From the NCBI GenBank assembly GCA_024760905.1, contig CM045732.1, positions 55,964,496-56,028,495 on the forward strand: a stretch of 64,000 nucleotides of DNA, given 5' to 3'. The notes beneath the pieces were generated by a model. That model worked only from the letters and a program-made list of their open reading frames with translations. It was not told the DNA's origin and did no database searches. Every line of letters begins with the position of its first letter. Position 1 is the first letter of the stretch. Shown in pieces: positions 39,582 through 51,736 of the stretch. The stretch is from Plotosus lineatus (taxonomy: Eukaryota > Chordata > Actinopteri > Siluriformes > Plotosidae). Position numbers and translations under genes: made by a program.

Positions 39582-41639
39582 CGAGAAGGACCCAAGAGGA
39601 ACAGTGAGGTCACAGGGAGCAGAGATAAAGAAGGTGGAGGATTTTAAGTACTTAGGCTCAACAATCCAGAGCAATGGAGAGTGGAAAAGAGGTGAAGAAG
39701 CGTGTTCAGGCAGGCTGGAATAGTAGGAGAAAAGTGGCCGGTGTGATGTGTGATAGGAGAGTATCAGCAAGAATGAAAGGAAAAGTGTACAAGACGGTGG
39801 TGAAACCAGCGATGTTGTATGGTATAGAAACCGGAAAAGACAGGAGGCAGAGCTGGAGGTAGCAGAGATGAAAATGTTGAGGTTCTCTTTGGGAGTAACG
39901 AGGATGGATAGGATCAGGAATGAGCACATCAAAGGGACAGCGCATGTAAGACGTTTTGGAGACAAAGTCAGAGAGGCTAGATTGAGATGGTTTGGACATG
40001 TACAGAGGAGGGATAGTGAGTATCTTTGTAGTAGGATGCTGAGGTTGGAACCACCAGGCAGAAGGCCCAGAGGAAGACTAAAGCGGATATTTATGGATGT
40101 GGTGAAGGAGGACATGAGGGTAGTTGGTGTAAGAGAGGAAGATGCAGAGGATCGGGTGAGATGGAGGCAGATAATTCGCTGTGGCGACCCCTGAAGGGAA
40201 CAGTCAAAAGGAAAAAAGTATGTAACATAATCAGAATGTGTACCTCATGTGACATATTGGCAGGACAAAGATAATGGGATATGGGGGGTCTGGCCTTTGG
40301 TAGAGCGTCACTGAGTGGTCCTTCCAATAATGTGGGACATTCCCCAATGAAACGGGTTTATTACGCTCTTAGACATGTCTTGCATCTCATTCCTGTGATA
40401 TTCACTGACTTTTCCTTCAATGAGATGCTAATTTTACTTAAAATTTATGACTTACTGTTTTATCTGCTAGTACATAAAAGGCTATCTCAGAGTTTTACCA
40501 ACAAGAGCTGGTTGATTGACAGTTGACGGCTCATGTTCAACCACTATTCTGTTGTTGCTTTAGGTGAGAAACCTTTTACATGTGAGATTTGTGGAAAGTG
40601 TTTTACTACCAAGAGCACCCTGCAGATACACATCAGAATCCACAGGTAGACTGTCTTCTTTCTTCTCTGGTAATGACTGAATGAGCTACCGCTCCAACTT
40701 TGGGGTGTCCATGATTTCTTTTTATTACTTATTGTTAATCTCCTCTTATTTAGAGGAGAAAAGCCATATGAGTGTGACATCTGCAGCAAGTCCTTCTCAG
40801 ATCCGAGTGCCAGACGACGCCATGTTGCCTCTCACACAGGGAGAAAGCCCTACATGTGCTCTGTGTGTAGTCTTTCTTTTACTCGTCTGGATAATCTAAA
40901 AGCACACACTAAAACTCACAATAAAGAGCGTCCAGATATGGAGGGCACAAATTTACCCTCACTGGAGGCCATGGCAGGGAGTGAGAAGATACACAGTGTC
41001 CTCGAGCTGCAACAGCACCAGCTTCCCACTAACACAGAGCAGGAAATCCAGTTAGTGGTTTCCACTGAAGTAGATGATATTAACTTGGTGGCAGGCCATA
41101 AGTCAGGTGGCATTAGTATCATCGCCGCCCAGAATGGGACAGATGAACTGCCATCGGCAGGCCAAGCCCATTCCAGTCTTACCCTTCTCACTCATCCTTC
41201 TGCACATATCCAGAACCTGGCTCTGGTCACTCAGGATGAATTAGACCCCACTGCACAAATCCAGACCATCAATGTGGTTGAAGGTCAGGTGGGCAGCGAA
41301 CAAGCTGAGCAGATGCATATCATCACTCTGACTAAAGAGGGAATGGAGCACTTTCAGGTTCAGCAAGGAGCTCCTCAACAACTTCAGATTAGCTCACGAC
41401 CCCTTCAGCAGCTTCACCAAGCCATGCCACAACTTTCTTCTACACCGGAACCTCACAGGGAGCAGCACAACCAAAGTCACACAGGTGCTATCCATATCAG
41501 CGGCCAAGCTGGAGAGCCAATTTCTATCAGCCAGATCAGTGAGCAGATCCCCAGTACTCAGATCCAGGGACCAACCTTTCAGATCCAGGCAGGTACAGTC
41601 TCATACCTCTATACCACTGGGCTTGCTCCACAGAGCTAA
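38089..41639 (+). CDS. zbtb24: Zinc finger and BTB domain protein 24
   Basis: Coding exons 38089-38971, 39063-39230, 39331-39498, 40564-40645 and 40754-41639 join in frame to 728 residues (human about 700). The start is the first ATG after the acceptor at 38067. Domains: BTB/POZ (about 20-135, [20 protein letters not shown]), AT-hook KRGRPRK (about 155-162), and eight C2H2 fingers (about 273-489) starting [17 protein letters not shown] and ending [14 protein letters not shown], joined mostly by TGEKPF linkers. A long glutamine-rich tail follows, with [16 protein letters not shown] and [12 protein letters not shown] as in the mammalian protein. The introns split the fingers at the linker, as expected for ZBTB24. 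In mammals this nuclear DNA-binding regulator activates CDCA7 and is mutated in ICF syndrome type 2. The third intron contains a truncated RTE insertion at 39540-40218. Confidence 0.96.
39540..40218 (+). mobile_element. RTE-clade LINE, copy B, 5'-truncated, with 18-bp target duplication
   Basis: It begins CAGAATACATTG in the sequence for the SEYMCVNE block of the reverse transcriptase ORF and ends CTGAAGGGAACAGTCAAAAGG. It is flanked by an exact 18-bp repeat TATGTAACATAATCAGAA (39522-39539 and 40219-40236). The codons for MCVN have become a (GT)n run of about 28 bp. Frames are broken. It sits in a zbtb24 intron. Confidence 0.95.
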
Positions 41640-41939
41640 GAACAAGATTTCCACTCTGATTCATCAAGACTGCTAATGCTCATGGCAACTGGATGAATTA
41701 ATTCTACCCAACAGTTGTAACTGCATGATTTGGCTGTTTTATGGAAGGTTTAATAATGGACTTAAACAATTTGTACAATGTGACCAAGCAACAAGCCTAA
41801 GTCAGCACATCAGATGACAAATGTCTTACTGTTTTATTAAATAAGTTCTTGTGGTACATTGATCAATAATACATTGCACAAGATCAAACTGCACTGTTTA
41901 AATGAAAAACATTGATTTCTTTAAATCTATAAGTTCATA
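41640..41939 (+). other. zbtb24: zbtb24 3' untranslated region
   Basis: Unique-looking sequence after the stop. An ATTAAATAAG stretch near 41837 could serve polyadenylation, but no canonical AATAAA with a clear end is seen before the transposon at 41940. Confidence 0.4.
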
Positions 41940-42931
41940 CAGTTGTGTTCAAAATGATAGCAGTGTGTTTTTTGTTTTGTTTTTTTATACATCTATACGT
42001 GTGTGTGTGTGTGTGTATATATTAAAGTTCAAAATGCTGATAATCGCTTTTATTTCCATATAAATAAATGCATTTGGAATACTATGCATTATAATCCAAA
42101 TCAAAACATGAAGCAAAAATAAATTAAATTTGTGTTATTCCTTTAAAGAAATTGAAGAAAAGTGAATATTAGACTGTTATTAAAAAAAAGCAGTGTCTTA
42201 ATGTTTAAATATTTTGTTTTCCTTGAATCTCTGAACTGATATTTATTTGTATAAACACTATTTCTGAGAGCTGCTGTATATCTGTGTTGCATGGACTCGA
42301 CCAACTTCTGGCACCTGTGAACAGGTTTTCCAGCCCAGCATGATTGGACCACATCCCACAGTTCTTCTGTATTTCTTGGTTTTGTCTCAGAAGCTGCATT
42401 TTTAATGTCACCCCACAAATTATCTATTGGATTAAGGTGTGTGGATCATGCAGCCATTCCATAACGTCAATCTTGTTGTTCTGGAACCAAGATTTTCCCC
42501 TTTACATGTGTGTTTGGAGTCGTTGCCTTGTTGGAACACCAATTTCAAGGGCATTTTCTCTTCAGCGTAAGGCAGCACGACCTCTTCAAGTATTCTGATG
42601 TATTCAAACTGATCCATCCATAATCCCTGGGATTCGATAAATAGGCCCGGTACTGTAGTATGAGAAACATCCCCACGTCATGATGGGTATGATATAGTAT
42701 GGCTTGCGCCACCATGATTCACATCACAGTGTGCTGTGGCTTGAATTCAGTTTGGGAGGCCACTAGACCCAAAAAGAACAATCTTACTTTCGTCAGTCCA
42801 CAAAATGTTGCTCCATTTCTCTTTAGGCCAGTCAATGTGCTCTTTGGCAAATTATAACCTCTTGAGCACATGTCTTTTTTCAACAGTGGGACTTTGCGGG
42901 GGCTTATTGCCGATAGATCCACTTCACATAG

Positions 42932-43181
42932 TTAAGTTCATTTTCTGTAACCACTTAATCCTAATTTGGGTCATGGGGAGGCTGGTGCCCATCCCAGCCA
43001 ACTTCGGGCGAGGGTAGAGTACACCCTTGAAAGCTCGCCAGGCCATCGCAGGGCGGAAACACGCTGACGGCTTTGCAGCCTACTCTTTACGAAAGTCAGC
43101 AATGGTTCTTTTACATGCCTCACACCATAGACAGTGAGAGACATGGCCGGCCTTTGATAACCCAGTTAGCTGCACTGGGGG
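42932..43181 (-). mobile_element. SINE family B, L2-type tail, head truncated
   Basis: The tail and body match 22053-22402, but the tRNA-like head is missing. A 13-bp target duplication with one mismatch, CCACTTCACATAG and CCACTTCATATAG, flanks it at 42919-42931 and 43182-43194, so the truncation occurred at insertion. Confidence 0.9.
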
Positions 43182-43658
43182 CCACTTCATATAGGTGTCT
43201 TCTAATTGTAACAGGCATCACAGCTAACTTTAGACCTTCTTTGTTCTTCCTGGAGCTCATTATTGGCTGAGCCTTTTCCATTTTGGTGGTTCTTCGATCC
43301 ATTTGAATGCTAGTTTTTCACTTTCTTCTACATATTTCAGACTTTGGTTAGTATGTTAAAGCATTTGGGATCACTTTAGCTGAATAGCCAACCATTTTCT
43401 GCACTTCATGTGTTTTCACCTCTCCAATCAACTTTGTTCAGAAGAACAACATACTTTGATTAAAATCTCTGAAACGACCCATTTTCCTCTGAATTTCACA
43501 AAAACTAGCATGTGTAACAGTTGACTGCCTTCTTTACTTAAATAAGGACAATAATTGGCACTGATTTTTCAAAGAATAAATGACCTCACTAATTGAACTC
43601 CACATTGCTATTATTTGGAACACACCCTTTCAGTTAGTGGTGCAATTACACAGAATCA

Positions 43659-43895
43659 TTTCTGTAACCGCTTAATCCTAATTAGGGACAGCTCGCCTGG
43701 CCATCGCAGGGTGGAAACACGTTGACAGCTATGCAGCTACTCTTGTCGAAAGTCAGCAATGGTTCTTTACATGCCTCTCACCATAGACAGTGAGAGACAT
43801 GGCCAGCCTTTGATAACCCAGTTAGCTGCACTGGGGGGACAGTGACATCCTTGTGGAGAGTGGGACTCGAACCCCCAACCTTAGGATCAGCGCCC
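43659..43895 (-). mobile_element. SINE family B, L2-type tail, internally deleted and truncated
   Basis: The tail is shortened (from TAATTAGG directly to GACAGCTCGCC) and the head is cut at CGCCC. A 12-bp repeat TACACAGAATCA flanks it at 43647-43658 and 43896-43907. Confidence 0.88.
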
Positions 43896-44061
43896 TACAC
43901 AGAATCAGAAGCATGCATGTCATGACTGTTGGGTCTGTTGGATTCTATTACACTACTACACCTGCTAATTAATGATTTGCCATGTTGAAATATCATTTGT
44001 ACCAAAAACGGTGATTCATCAGGGTAGTGATATCCGACTGATGTTATTTTGAACACAACTG

Positions 44062-44524
44062 TATATCTTTTTCACCCGTTTCAGCTGAACTTGTGAACAA
44101 GATATTTAACGTATATTAGATGAATGAAAGCATGACCTTATGATCTACGATACAATAACTGGATTTGGGTAATAGCATGTTTGTGGAATCCAAACACATG
44201 TGCTTCAAGCTCTGAGATTTACCACCAAAAGAATTCAGCCAGCCATGTTCAGTTCCAACGAGGAATTCTCCGTCTTGTGTATATAATTAACATTACAAGG
44301 TCCCTATGTTTTTCAGAGTCTTGGATACAGCTGTGTTTTCCAGTCATTTAATTAAGGTGCATTTATACAATAAATGCTTTTGTTCTCTCAAATAAGCCTC
44401 ACATGCTTGTCACTGGCCTCAATGTCAGAGTTTTCATGTAGTCTCAGCAAGATGTTGAGTGTAATAGCTACACTTATTTATAAATCAAATTGCTATTTAT
44501 CAATTAATTATTACTTTTTAAAGA

Positions 44525-44564
<40 letters not shown>

Positions 44565-46100
44565 TCATCCGTTGAACATACTCTAGTATATGGGGACAAG
44601 TTGCTATTAAACCCGCTTGCAGCCCCCCAAATTGTTGCAACAAAGCTGGACACACTCGTACAGCATGTTATTGCATAGTGTAACATTAGGATTTTCCCCC
44701 CACTTGAACGTAGAAACCCAAACCTGTGACAACCACTGTCCGCACAGCCCAAAAAGACATGATTTGTCTAATACTACCCCCTACACACACACACACACAC
44801 ACACACTTCCTGTCATCGCAGGCCTTTTTTTGGACTACATTAATGCCTTATGCTGCTTATGTTGTCGGTAATGCATTGAAGCAGAAAAATGGATGAATAG
44901 ACAGTCAGTACTAAAGAATATCTTCATCCATTAATGATGTAGTCGTAAGCTACTAGTTACGTATATAATTTGATTTAAATGTACTTATTTATCCTTTTTT
45001 TGTATTTTAGTTTCATGATATAGTGTTGTATTGGTATAAATTCACCTGCTGGTTATGTACTTTATGTTCTACTCCACTAGATGATGTTCCCTACTATCTT
45101 TGAGCTCTCTCAAGCCAAAAATATTTCTCCAGCAATTTCCATACCTCACCAGAGCATTAGTGCACAAATACAAAGTTAACAAGTTCACTTTAAAAAATCT
45201 TCATCTTGTTGTTGTCTTGTTTATCTTGTGTCCTGATTATTAATATACAGCGAAATTAAGCATATGGACAGTTGGGTTGTTCACTGCATGTGAGGTGTCC
45301 AACTTCAAAGTTTAGATTGCTTCTTAGTGCGAAAGCTGGGCTCGGTTCCCAGCCTCCTGAAGGGCGCACTTTCTGATGAGTCTGCATAATACAACAGTGT
45401 GTTGCATAACTTTGGGGAGGGCCGTACCGTGCTGGGCTTGCTCTGATATGACCACACTCTTTTCCATGTTTATGCTCCTTTGGATGGGTTTGTACTTTCT
45501 GTGCTCTCCAACTGCCTGAAGTTATTGTACTTAATCAAACTGAGCAGGACATGTGTGCAGTGCCATCCTACTCACAATTATTTTAAAGGAAATAAAAAAA
45601 AATAACAGTCATAAATCAAGCTGAAGAATTATATTATTGAGTTAATTAGGAACACAACTAAAACACAGTACACAAGAAATATGCCATGCCTTGACGTCAA
45701 ACATCATGGCTTGAGGGGATGAACAGCTTGGCTATGCTGGTTGTCTGCCAGCCAATCTTCATATTCCTTTTTCTTCCCCATCTGCTGAGCCATAGCTCTC
45801 ATACTCAGATAATAAATCTCCATCCTACTATATACACCATCATCAGTAGGCAGTTAAAAAAAAAAAAAAACAAACGGTTTATTCAAGTTTCAACTGTTTT
45901 TTTGCCCAGGGTTCTTTTAGGCCTACGAGCTTTCACAGCAACAAGAAAGCCCTCTGCGGGTTGACGGAGTGAATGTGGTTGTTGACTACACAGCTCTATC
46001 GAGCTTTTGTCATCATTCATGTTTTCCACAGGTATTTAGAAAAAAAAATTAAATTTAAGAAAACTGACAAGCATACAGTGTTAATCTTAAACAGTCTTTA
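44062..46100. other. Intergenic stretch with microsatellites
   Basis: (TG)n of about 34 bp at 44527-44560 and (CA)n of about 24 bp at 44783-44806 are the only clear features. The rest is AT-rich and I see no gene or identifiable transposon. Confidence 0.5.
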
Positions 46101-46103
46101 ATA

Positions 46104-47148
46104 CAGTCACCTGCAAAATTATTTACCCCTGTGGTATTTTCTCCATTTTGATGCTTTACAACCAGTGTTGGTTGTCTATCAAACTTAGGAAGCACATTTA
46201 AGCACACTTTCTACATCATAAAGATTTGCCAATTATCAGATCCTTTTATTTCTATGTAAATTTATTTCTATGTAAATTATGCAAGGCCGGTTAAACTGAC
46301 ATTTCAAGTATTTCTTCAATAAATGTCCCTTTGCTGCTATGAAAGCAAAGCATATCCAGACTACCATGGGATATTTGAGACGTGCTTCAAACGGTTTTAA
46401 TGGATACCATGGGGATGTATGAAAAATTACAAACATGTTATAGATGACCTGGGAGAAGTTCTTACTGATTTTAAATGGACCAGCCATGAACTGAAAATGT
46501 TCTAGCACCCACTTTGAAATATTACTCTAAATACAGCAATACTGTACACATTTGATTAAATATTAATTGACATTTTAAAGGAAGCAAAGCTATCATGTAG
46601 TCTTAATGAAGACACCACTGCTTACCACCTGTAGTTTTTCTCTCTCTCTGGTTTTATGCAACGGACCTGCATAGCATAGTCTAAATTGGTGAAGTGGAAA
46701 AAAAAAATCAAAGAAGCAAACGAAGCCCTTAAAGAATATCTGCTGCTACCAGTTATCTTCAGAAGTCACATAATGTGTTAAATCAGGTCGACCTGTGTGC
46801 AAGTGTGGTGGCAGTATAATGCTGTGGGGATGCTTTTTCATTGATGGATCAGAAAACTGGTCAGAATTCAGGAAATTAAGGATCATGCTAAATTTTTGAG
46901 GAAGAGCAGGTATTGAAGCAGCAAGTTGATAAGATGTGTGAGGAGCATAGTGACATTTCCTATAAAGCCTGAAACTATAATTGCTGAAATGGTGGCTCTA
47001 GAAACTGACATTGAGTTATTGACAGTTTGTATTTTCAAGGTTGCTCTGTAAACCGACTGATACAACTTCCCCAAATATCCATTTTATTTCCAAGTTTCCA
47101 AGCAACTAGAATAAAAAAAATGGTAAATGATATTTGTGCAAGTCACTG
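46104..47148 (+). mobile_element. Decayed Tc1-like transposon, fourth family
   Basis: The ends CAGTCACCTGCAAAATTATT and, inverted, CAGTGACTTGCACAAATA are imperfect terminal repeats with TA on each side. Around 46795-46860 the + strand reads like VQVWWQYNAVGMLFH-type remnants of the Tc1 block that precedes the second catalytic aspartate. No frame is open. Confidence 0.7.
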
Positions 47149-47150
47149 TA

Positions 47151-48078
47151 CTTGTCATTTTTCCATTGAGTCCGGACTTTGAACACAAGGTAGTGGAGTT
47201 TAAAAAAAAGAAAGAAAGAAAAAGGAAAAAATTCAGCTGGCTACCAAGTGGCACAACAGAAAATCATTTGCCTACGATCAAGAGATCAAGAGTTTGTCTC
47301 CCGATTTCAGAGCTATCCATAGCCAGATGTCAAAAGGAGCAGATCTGGTTGTGAAATATTCTATATCAATTTTTTTTTATATCACTTATTGTATTAATCA
47401 TAGTGAAACTATCCCATCATAAGTGACTGTATGAATTCAGGCATTTAGCAGGGGGTCAATGGCTTCTGAGTTTCTGAGAATGTTATACAATCCTTTGATG
47501 CAGTATGAGCTGCAACTGGTTGGCACTCAATAGAAGAAAATCTGATGTGGTGTGCAAGTCTATAGAGAATCTGAATCTCTAGTTCAGTGCTGTGGATCAT
47601 AAAGAAATAGAGAATCGTTCAGCATTACCACATTCGCCTCCATCGCCTCCATCCTAATGAGAGAATCACTGTAATACTCTCTACACGTATAATATAGGCA
47701 TTAGTGATGTATTGATATTAATGTGGAATATTGAAAGCCAATACTTTATTTTTCTATTTGTATCTTTGTTTATTTTTGTCTTTTCTGGGCTACAGAATAC
47801 TTTAATTTAAGACAATTCCAATACTCTCTGGATAGCATTTCCACCATCATCTAAATCCTGAAATAATAGATTAAATTTGTTAATCAACATTCTTATTCAT
47901 TTACTGATGCATTTGCTTTCTTTTGTTTTGCTGTTCCACACCTTTAGTCCCCTATTCATTTTAATGTACCATGTATGTTTGGTCAACATTTAGAAAAGTA
48001 TTTTAATTTGAGAATACAAATGTCATTTCCTGTACCAAAACCTGTCCATAGAATGCGTGTGCGTGTATACAGTATATA
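47151..48078. other. Intergenic stretch without recognised content
   Basis: Unique-looking AT-rich sequence. A degenerate tRNA-like motif GGCTACCAAGTGGC with CAAGAGATCAAGAGTTTG near 47240-47300 may be an old SINE head, but it is too decayed to call. Confidence 0.4.
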
Positions 48079-48096
48079 TATATTGTGTGTATACAG

Positions 48097-48189
<93 letters not shown>

Positions 48190-48221
48190 AGTATGTATGT
48201 ATGTATGTATGTATGTAAATG
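48073..48221. repeat. (TA)n-(TG)n-(TATG)n compound microsatellite
   Basis: About 75 bp of TA, then TG and five TATG units, directly before the RTE LINE. A similar TATG/TG/TA array follows the LINE at 51371-51449. Confidence 0.97.
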
Positions 48222-51200
48222 CAGCCATGAGGTGGGGGGGAGGCACTAACCAGTGTCTCTCCCCCTCATGCCGGTCCCAAGCCCAGAGAAATGCAGAGGG
48301 TTGTGTCAGGAAGGGCATCCGACGTAAAACCAATGGCAAACTTTTATGATGCAAATCAGAAGTATTACCCCCATACCGGATCGGTCGAGGCCCGGGTTAA
48401 CAACGACCGCCATCAGTGCTGTCAATCAACAGGGTGCTGATGGAAATTGGACTACTGTTGGTCGAAGACGTCGAAGAAGGAGAGGTGGGAGGTGTGTTCG
48501 TAGGCAGAGAGAGAAGAGGAAAGGCATGAGTGTAGGACTGAGATTGGGGACTTTGAATGTTGGAACTATGCAAAGAAAAGGTAGAGAACTGGTTGACATG
48601 ATGCAGAGGAGGAAGGTGGACATACTGTGTGTTCAGGAGACCAGGTGGAAAGGTAGCAAAGCTAAAAGCTTAGGAGCAGGGTTTAAGCTATTTTATCATG
48701 GTGTGGATGGGAAGAGAAATGGAGTCGGAGTCATCTTGAAGGAGGGGTTTGTCAGGAATGTTCTAAAAGTGAAAAGAGTGTCAGACAGAGTGATGAGTCT
48801 CAAGTTAGAAATTGAAGGTGTGATGCTCAATGTTGTTAGTGCTTATGCCCCACAGGCAGGATGTGAGCTAGAAGAGAAGGAGAGATTCTGGAGTGACTTA
48901 GATGAAGTGATGCAGAGTACCCCCAGAGGTGAAAGAGTGGTCATTAGTGCAGACTTCAATGGACATGTTGGTGCAGGCAACAGAGGGGACGAGGAAGTGA
49001 TGGGCAGGTTTGGTATCCAGAACAGGAACGCAAAAGGACAGATGTTGATAGATTTTGCAAAAAGGATGGAAATGGCTGTGGTGAATACTTTCTTCCAGAA
49101 GAAACAGGAGCATAGGGTGACCTATAAAAGCGGAGGTAGGAGCACACATGTAGACTACATCTTGTGTAGGCGATGTAATTTAAAGGAAGTCAGTGACTGC
49201 AAAGTAGTAGTGGGTGAGAGTGTTGCCAAACAGCATAGGATGGTGGTATGCAGGATGACACTGATGGTGAGGAAGGTGAAGAAGGCAAAGGCAGAGCAGA
49301 AAACAAAGTGGTGGAAGTTGAAAAAGGAAGTGTCGTGTTGTCTTCAAAGAGGAGTTGAAACAGGCTTTGGGTGGCCAGGAAGTGCTTTCAAATGACTGGA
49401 CAACCACAGCAAATGTGATCAGGGACACAGGTAGGAGAGTACTTGGTGTGTCCTCTGGAAGGAAAGTAGATAAGGAGACTTTGTGGTGGAATGAGGAAGT
49501 GCAGGAGTGTGTACAAAGGAAGAGGTTAGCTAAGAAGAAGTGGGACATAGAGAGGACCGAAGAGAGTAAACAGGAGTACAGGGAGACACAGCGTAAGGCG
49601 AAGGTAGCGGTGTCAAAGGCCAAACAGAGGGCGTATGATGACTTGTATGATAGGTCGGACAGTAAAGAGGGAGAAAATGATCTATGCAGGTTGGCACAGC
49701 AGAGAAATAGAGATGGGAAGGACGTGCAGCAAGTTAGATTGATAAAGGACAGAGAGGGAAATGTATTGACTGATGACAGAAGTGTGCTGGGAAGATGGAA
49801 AGAGTACTTTGAAGAGCTGATGAATGAGGAAAATGAGAGAGAAAAAAGAGCAGAAGAGGTGACCATTGAGGAGCAGGATGTAGCAAAGATCAGTAAGAGT
49901 GAAGTGAGAAGGGCATTGAAGAGGATGAAGAATGGAAAGGCAGTTGGTCCTGATGACATACCTGTGGAGGTATGGAAGTGTCTAGGAGAGGTAGCAGTAG
50001 ATTTTCTGACAAGAACATTCAACAAGGTCCTAGAGAGTGAGCAGATGCCGGAGGAGTGGAGGAGAAGTGTGCTGGTGCCCATTTTTAAGAACAAGGGAGA
50101 CGTGCAGAGTTGCGGCAACTACAGAGGGATAAAGTTGATGAGCCATACGATGAAGTTATGGGAAAGAATAGTGGAAGCTAGACTAAGGGCAGAGGTCAGC
50201 ATTTGTGAACAACATTTTGGTTTTATGCCAAGAAAGAGCACCACAGATGCAATGTTTGCTTTGAGGATGTTAATAGAGAAGTACAGAGAAGGTCAGAGGG
50301 AGCTACATTGTGCCTTTGTGGATCTGGAAAAAGCATATGACAGGGTGCCAAGAGAAGAACTGTGGTATTGCATGAGGAAGTCTGGAGTGGCAGAGAAGTA
50401 TGTTAGAGTGGTGCAGGAATGTATGAGAGATGTAAGACAGTGGTGAGGTGTGCTGTCGGTGTGACAGAAGAGTTCAAAGTGGAGGTGGGACTGCATCAAG
50501 GGTCAGCTCTGAGCCCCTTCTTGTTTGCTATGGTGATGGACAGGCTGACAGACGAGGTGAGACAAGAATCTCCATGGACTATGATGTTTGCAGATGACAT
50601 TGTGATCTGCAGTGAGAGCAGCGAACAAGTGCAGGAAAATCAAGAGAGGTGGAGGTATGCCCTGGAAAGGAGAGGAATGAAGGTTAGCCTCAGAAAATCA
50701 GAATACATGTGTGTGAATGAGAAGGACCCAGGAGGAACGGTGATGTTACAGGGAGCAGAGATAACGAAGGTGGAGCATTTTAAGTACTTAGGCTCAACAA
50801 TCCAGAGCAATGGAGAGTGTGGAAAAGAGGTGAAGAAGCGTGTGCAGGCAGGCTGGAATGGTTGGAGAAAAGTGTCCGGTGTGATTTGCGATAGGAGAGT
50901 GTCAGCAAGAATGAAGGGAAAAGTGTACAAGACGGTGGTGAGGCCAGCTATGTTGTATCGCTTAGAAACAGTGGCGCTGAGGAAAAGGCAGGAGGCAGAG
51001 CTGGAGGTAGCGGAGATGAAAATGTTGAGGTTCTCTCTGGGAGTAACGAGGATGGATAGGATCAGAAATGAGTATATCAGAGGGACAGCCCATGTAAGAC
51101 GTTTTGGAGACAAAGTCAGAGAGGCTAGATTGAGATGGTTTGGACATGTACAGAGGAGGGATAGTGAGTATATTGGCAGTAGGATGCTGAGGCTGGAACT

Positions 51201-51370
51201 ACCAGGCAGAAGGCCTAGAGGAAGACCAAAGAAGAGATTTATGGATGTGGTGAAGGAAGACATGAAGGTCGTTGGAGTCAGAAAAGAAGATGCAGAGGAC
51301 AGGGTGAGATGGAGGCGGATGATTTGCTGTGGTGACCCCTGAACGGAGCAGCCGAAAGTAAAAGAAGAAG
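48222..51370 (+). mobile_element. RTE-clade LINE, copy C, nearly full length with two frameshifts
   Basis: A 5' region of about 120 bp (GCCGGTCCCAAGCCC, GGAAGGGCATCCGACG) is followed by one protein in three frame segments: 48346 to about 49340, then to about 50420, then to 51342. The endonuclease shows LNVGTM, VQETRW, SADFNGHVG and STHVDYILC. The reverse transcriptase shows AVGPDDIPVEVWK, FVDLEKAYDRVPRE, GLHQGSALSPFLF and FADDIVIC, then a C-terminal [17 protein letters not shown] block. Compared with copy A, the second break is a single missing base in a QDMYERC-coding stretch, and the first is a 1-2 base loss near EEGHVVFKE. The end is TGAACGGAGCAGCCGAAAG with an AAGAAG tail. It is otherwise intact, so it is probably young. 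Confidence 0.93.
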
Positions 51371-51381
51371 ATGTATGTATA

Positions 51382-51449
<68 letters not shown>
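51371..51449. repeat. (TG)n-(TA)n microsatellite after the LINE
   Basis: TATGTATATGTGTGTG followed by about 55 bp of TA. It continues the array found before the LINE, so the LINE may have entered a single microsatellite. Confidence 0.95.
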
Positions 51450-51459
51450 GTGTGTGTGT

Positions 51460-51735
51460 TTTTTTTTTTCTGAAATGCTTAATCCTAATGAGGGAAGCTA
51501 GTGCCCATCTCAGCCGACTCTGAGAGAGGGCCAGGCCAGTGCAAACACTTGCATAACAATTCACACTCGCTGCTGCATCTAGGGTTGCCTTGAAACAGCC
51601 CATTAGCCTACTGTTTATTTGTTTTATTTTTGGAATTGTGAGAGGAAACCGGAGTACCTGGCGGAAACTGTCACAAGGGCAGGGAGAACATGCAAACTCC
51701 ACACAGAAACACCCACTACGCCACTGTGCCGCCCT
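51460..51735 (-). mobile_element. SINE family D, L2-type tail
   Basis: On the - strand: GGCGGCACAGTGGCG head, GTGTGGAGTTTGCATGTTCTCCCTG core and GTACTCCGGTTTCC, then an L2-type tail ending in CATTAGGATTAAGC. It stands head to head with the next SINE. Confidence 0.7.
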
Positions 51736-51736
51736 T

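Larger units (their letters stand above)
41940..44061 (-). mobile_element. Tc1/mariner element with CAGTTGTGTTCAAAAT ends and two nested SINEs
   Basis: The ends CAGTTGTGTTCAAAAT and, inverted, CAGTTGTGTTCAAAAT are flanked by TA on each side (41938-41939 and 44062-44063). On the - strand, decayed transposase pieces read MWGDIKNAASETKPRNTEELW and CQKLVESMQHRY, with VFQQGNDSKHTCK further upstream, i.e. the DDE region. Many shifts make it dead. SINEs at 42932-43181 and 43659-43895 are inserted inside. Confidence 0.88.

Noticed and set aside
39534..40115. 193-codon - strand frame in a zbtb24 intron
   Set aside because: It is antisense to RTE copy B, with a (CA)n stretch at its start.
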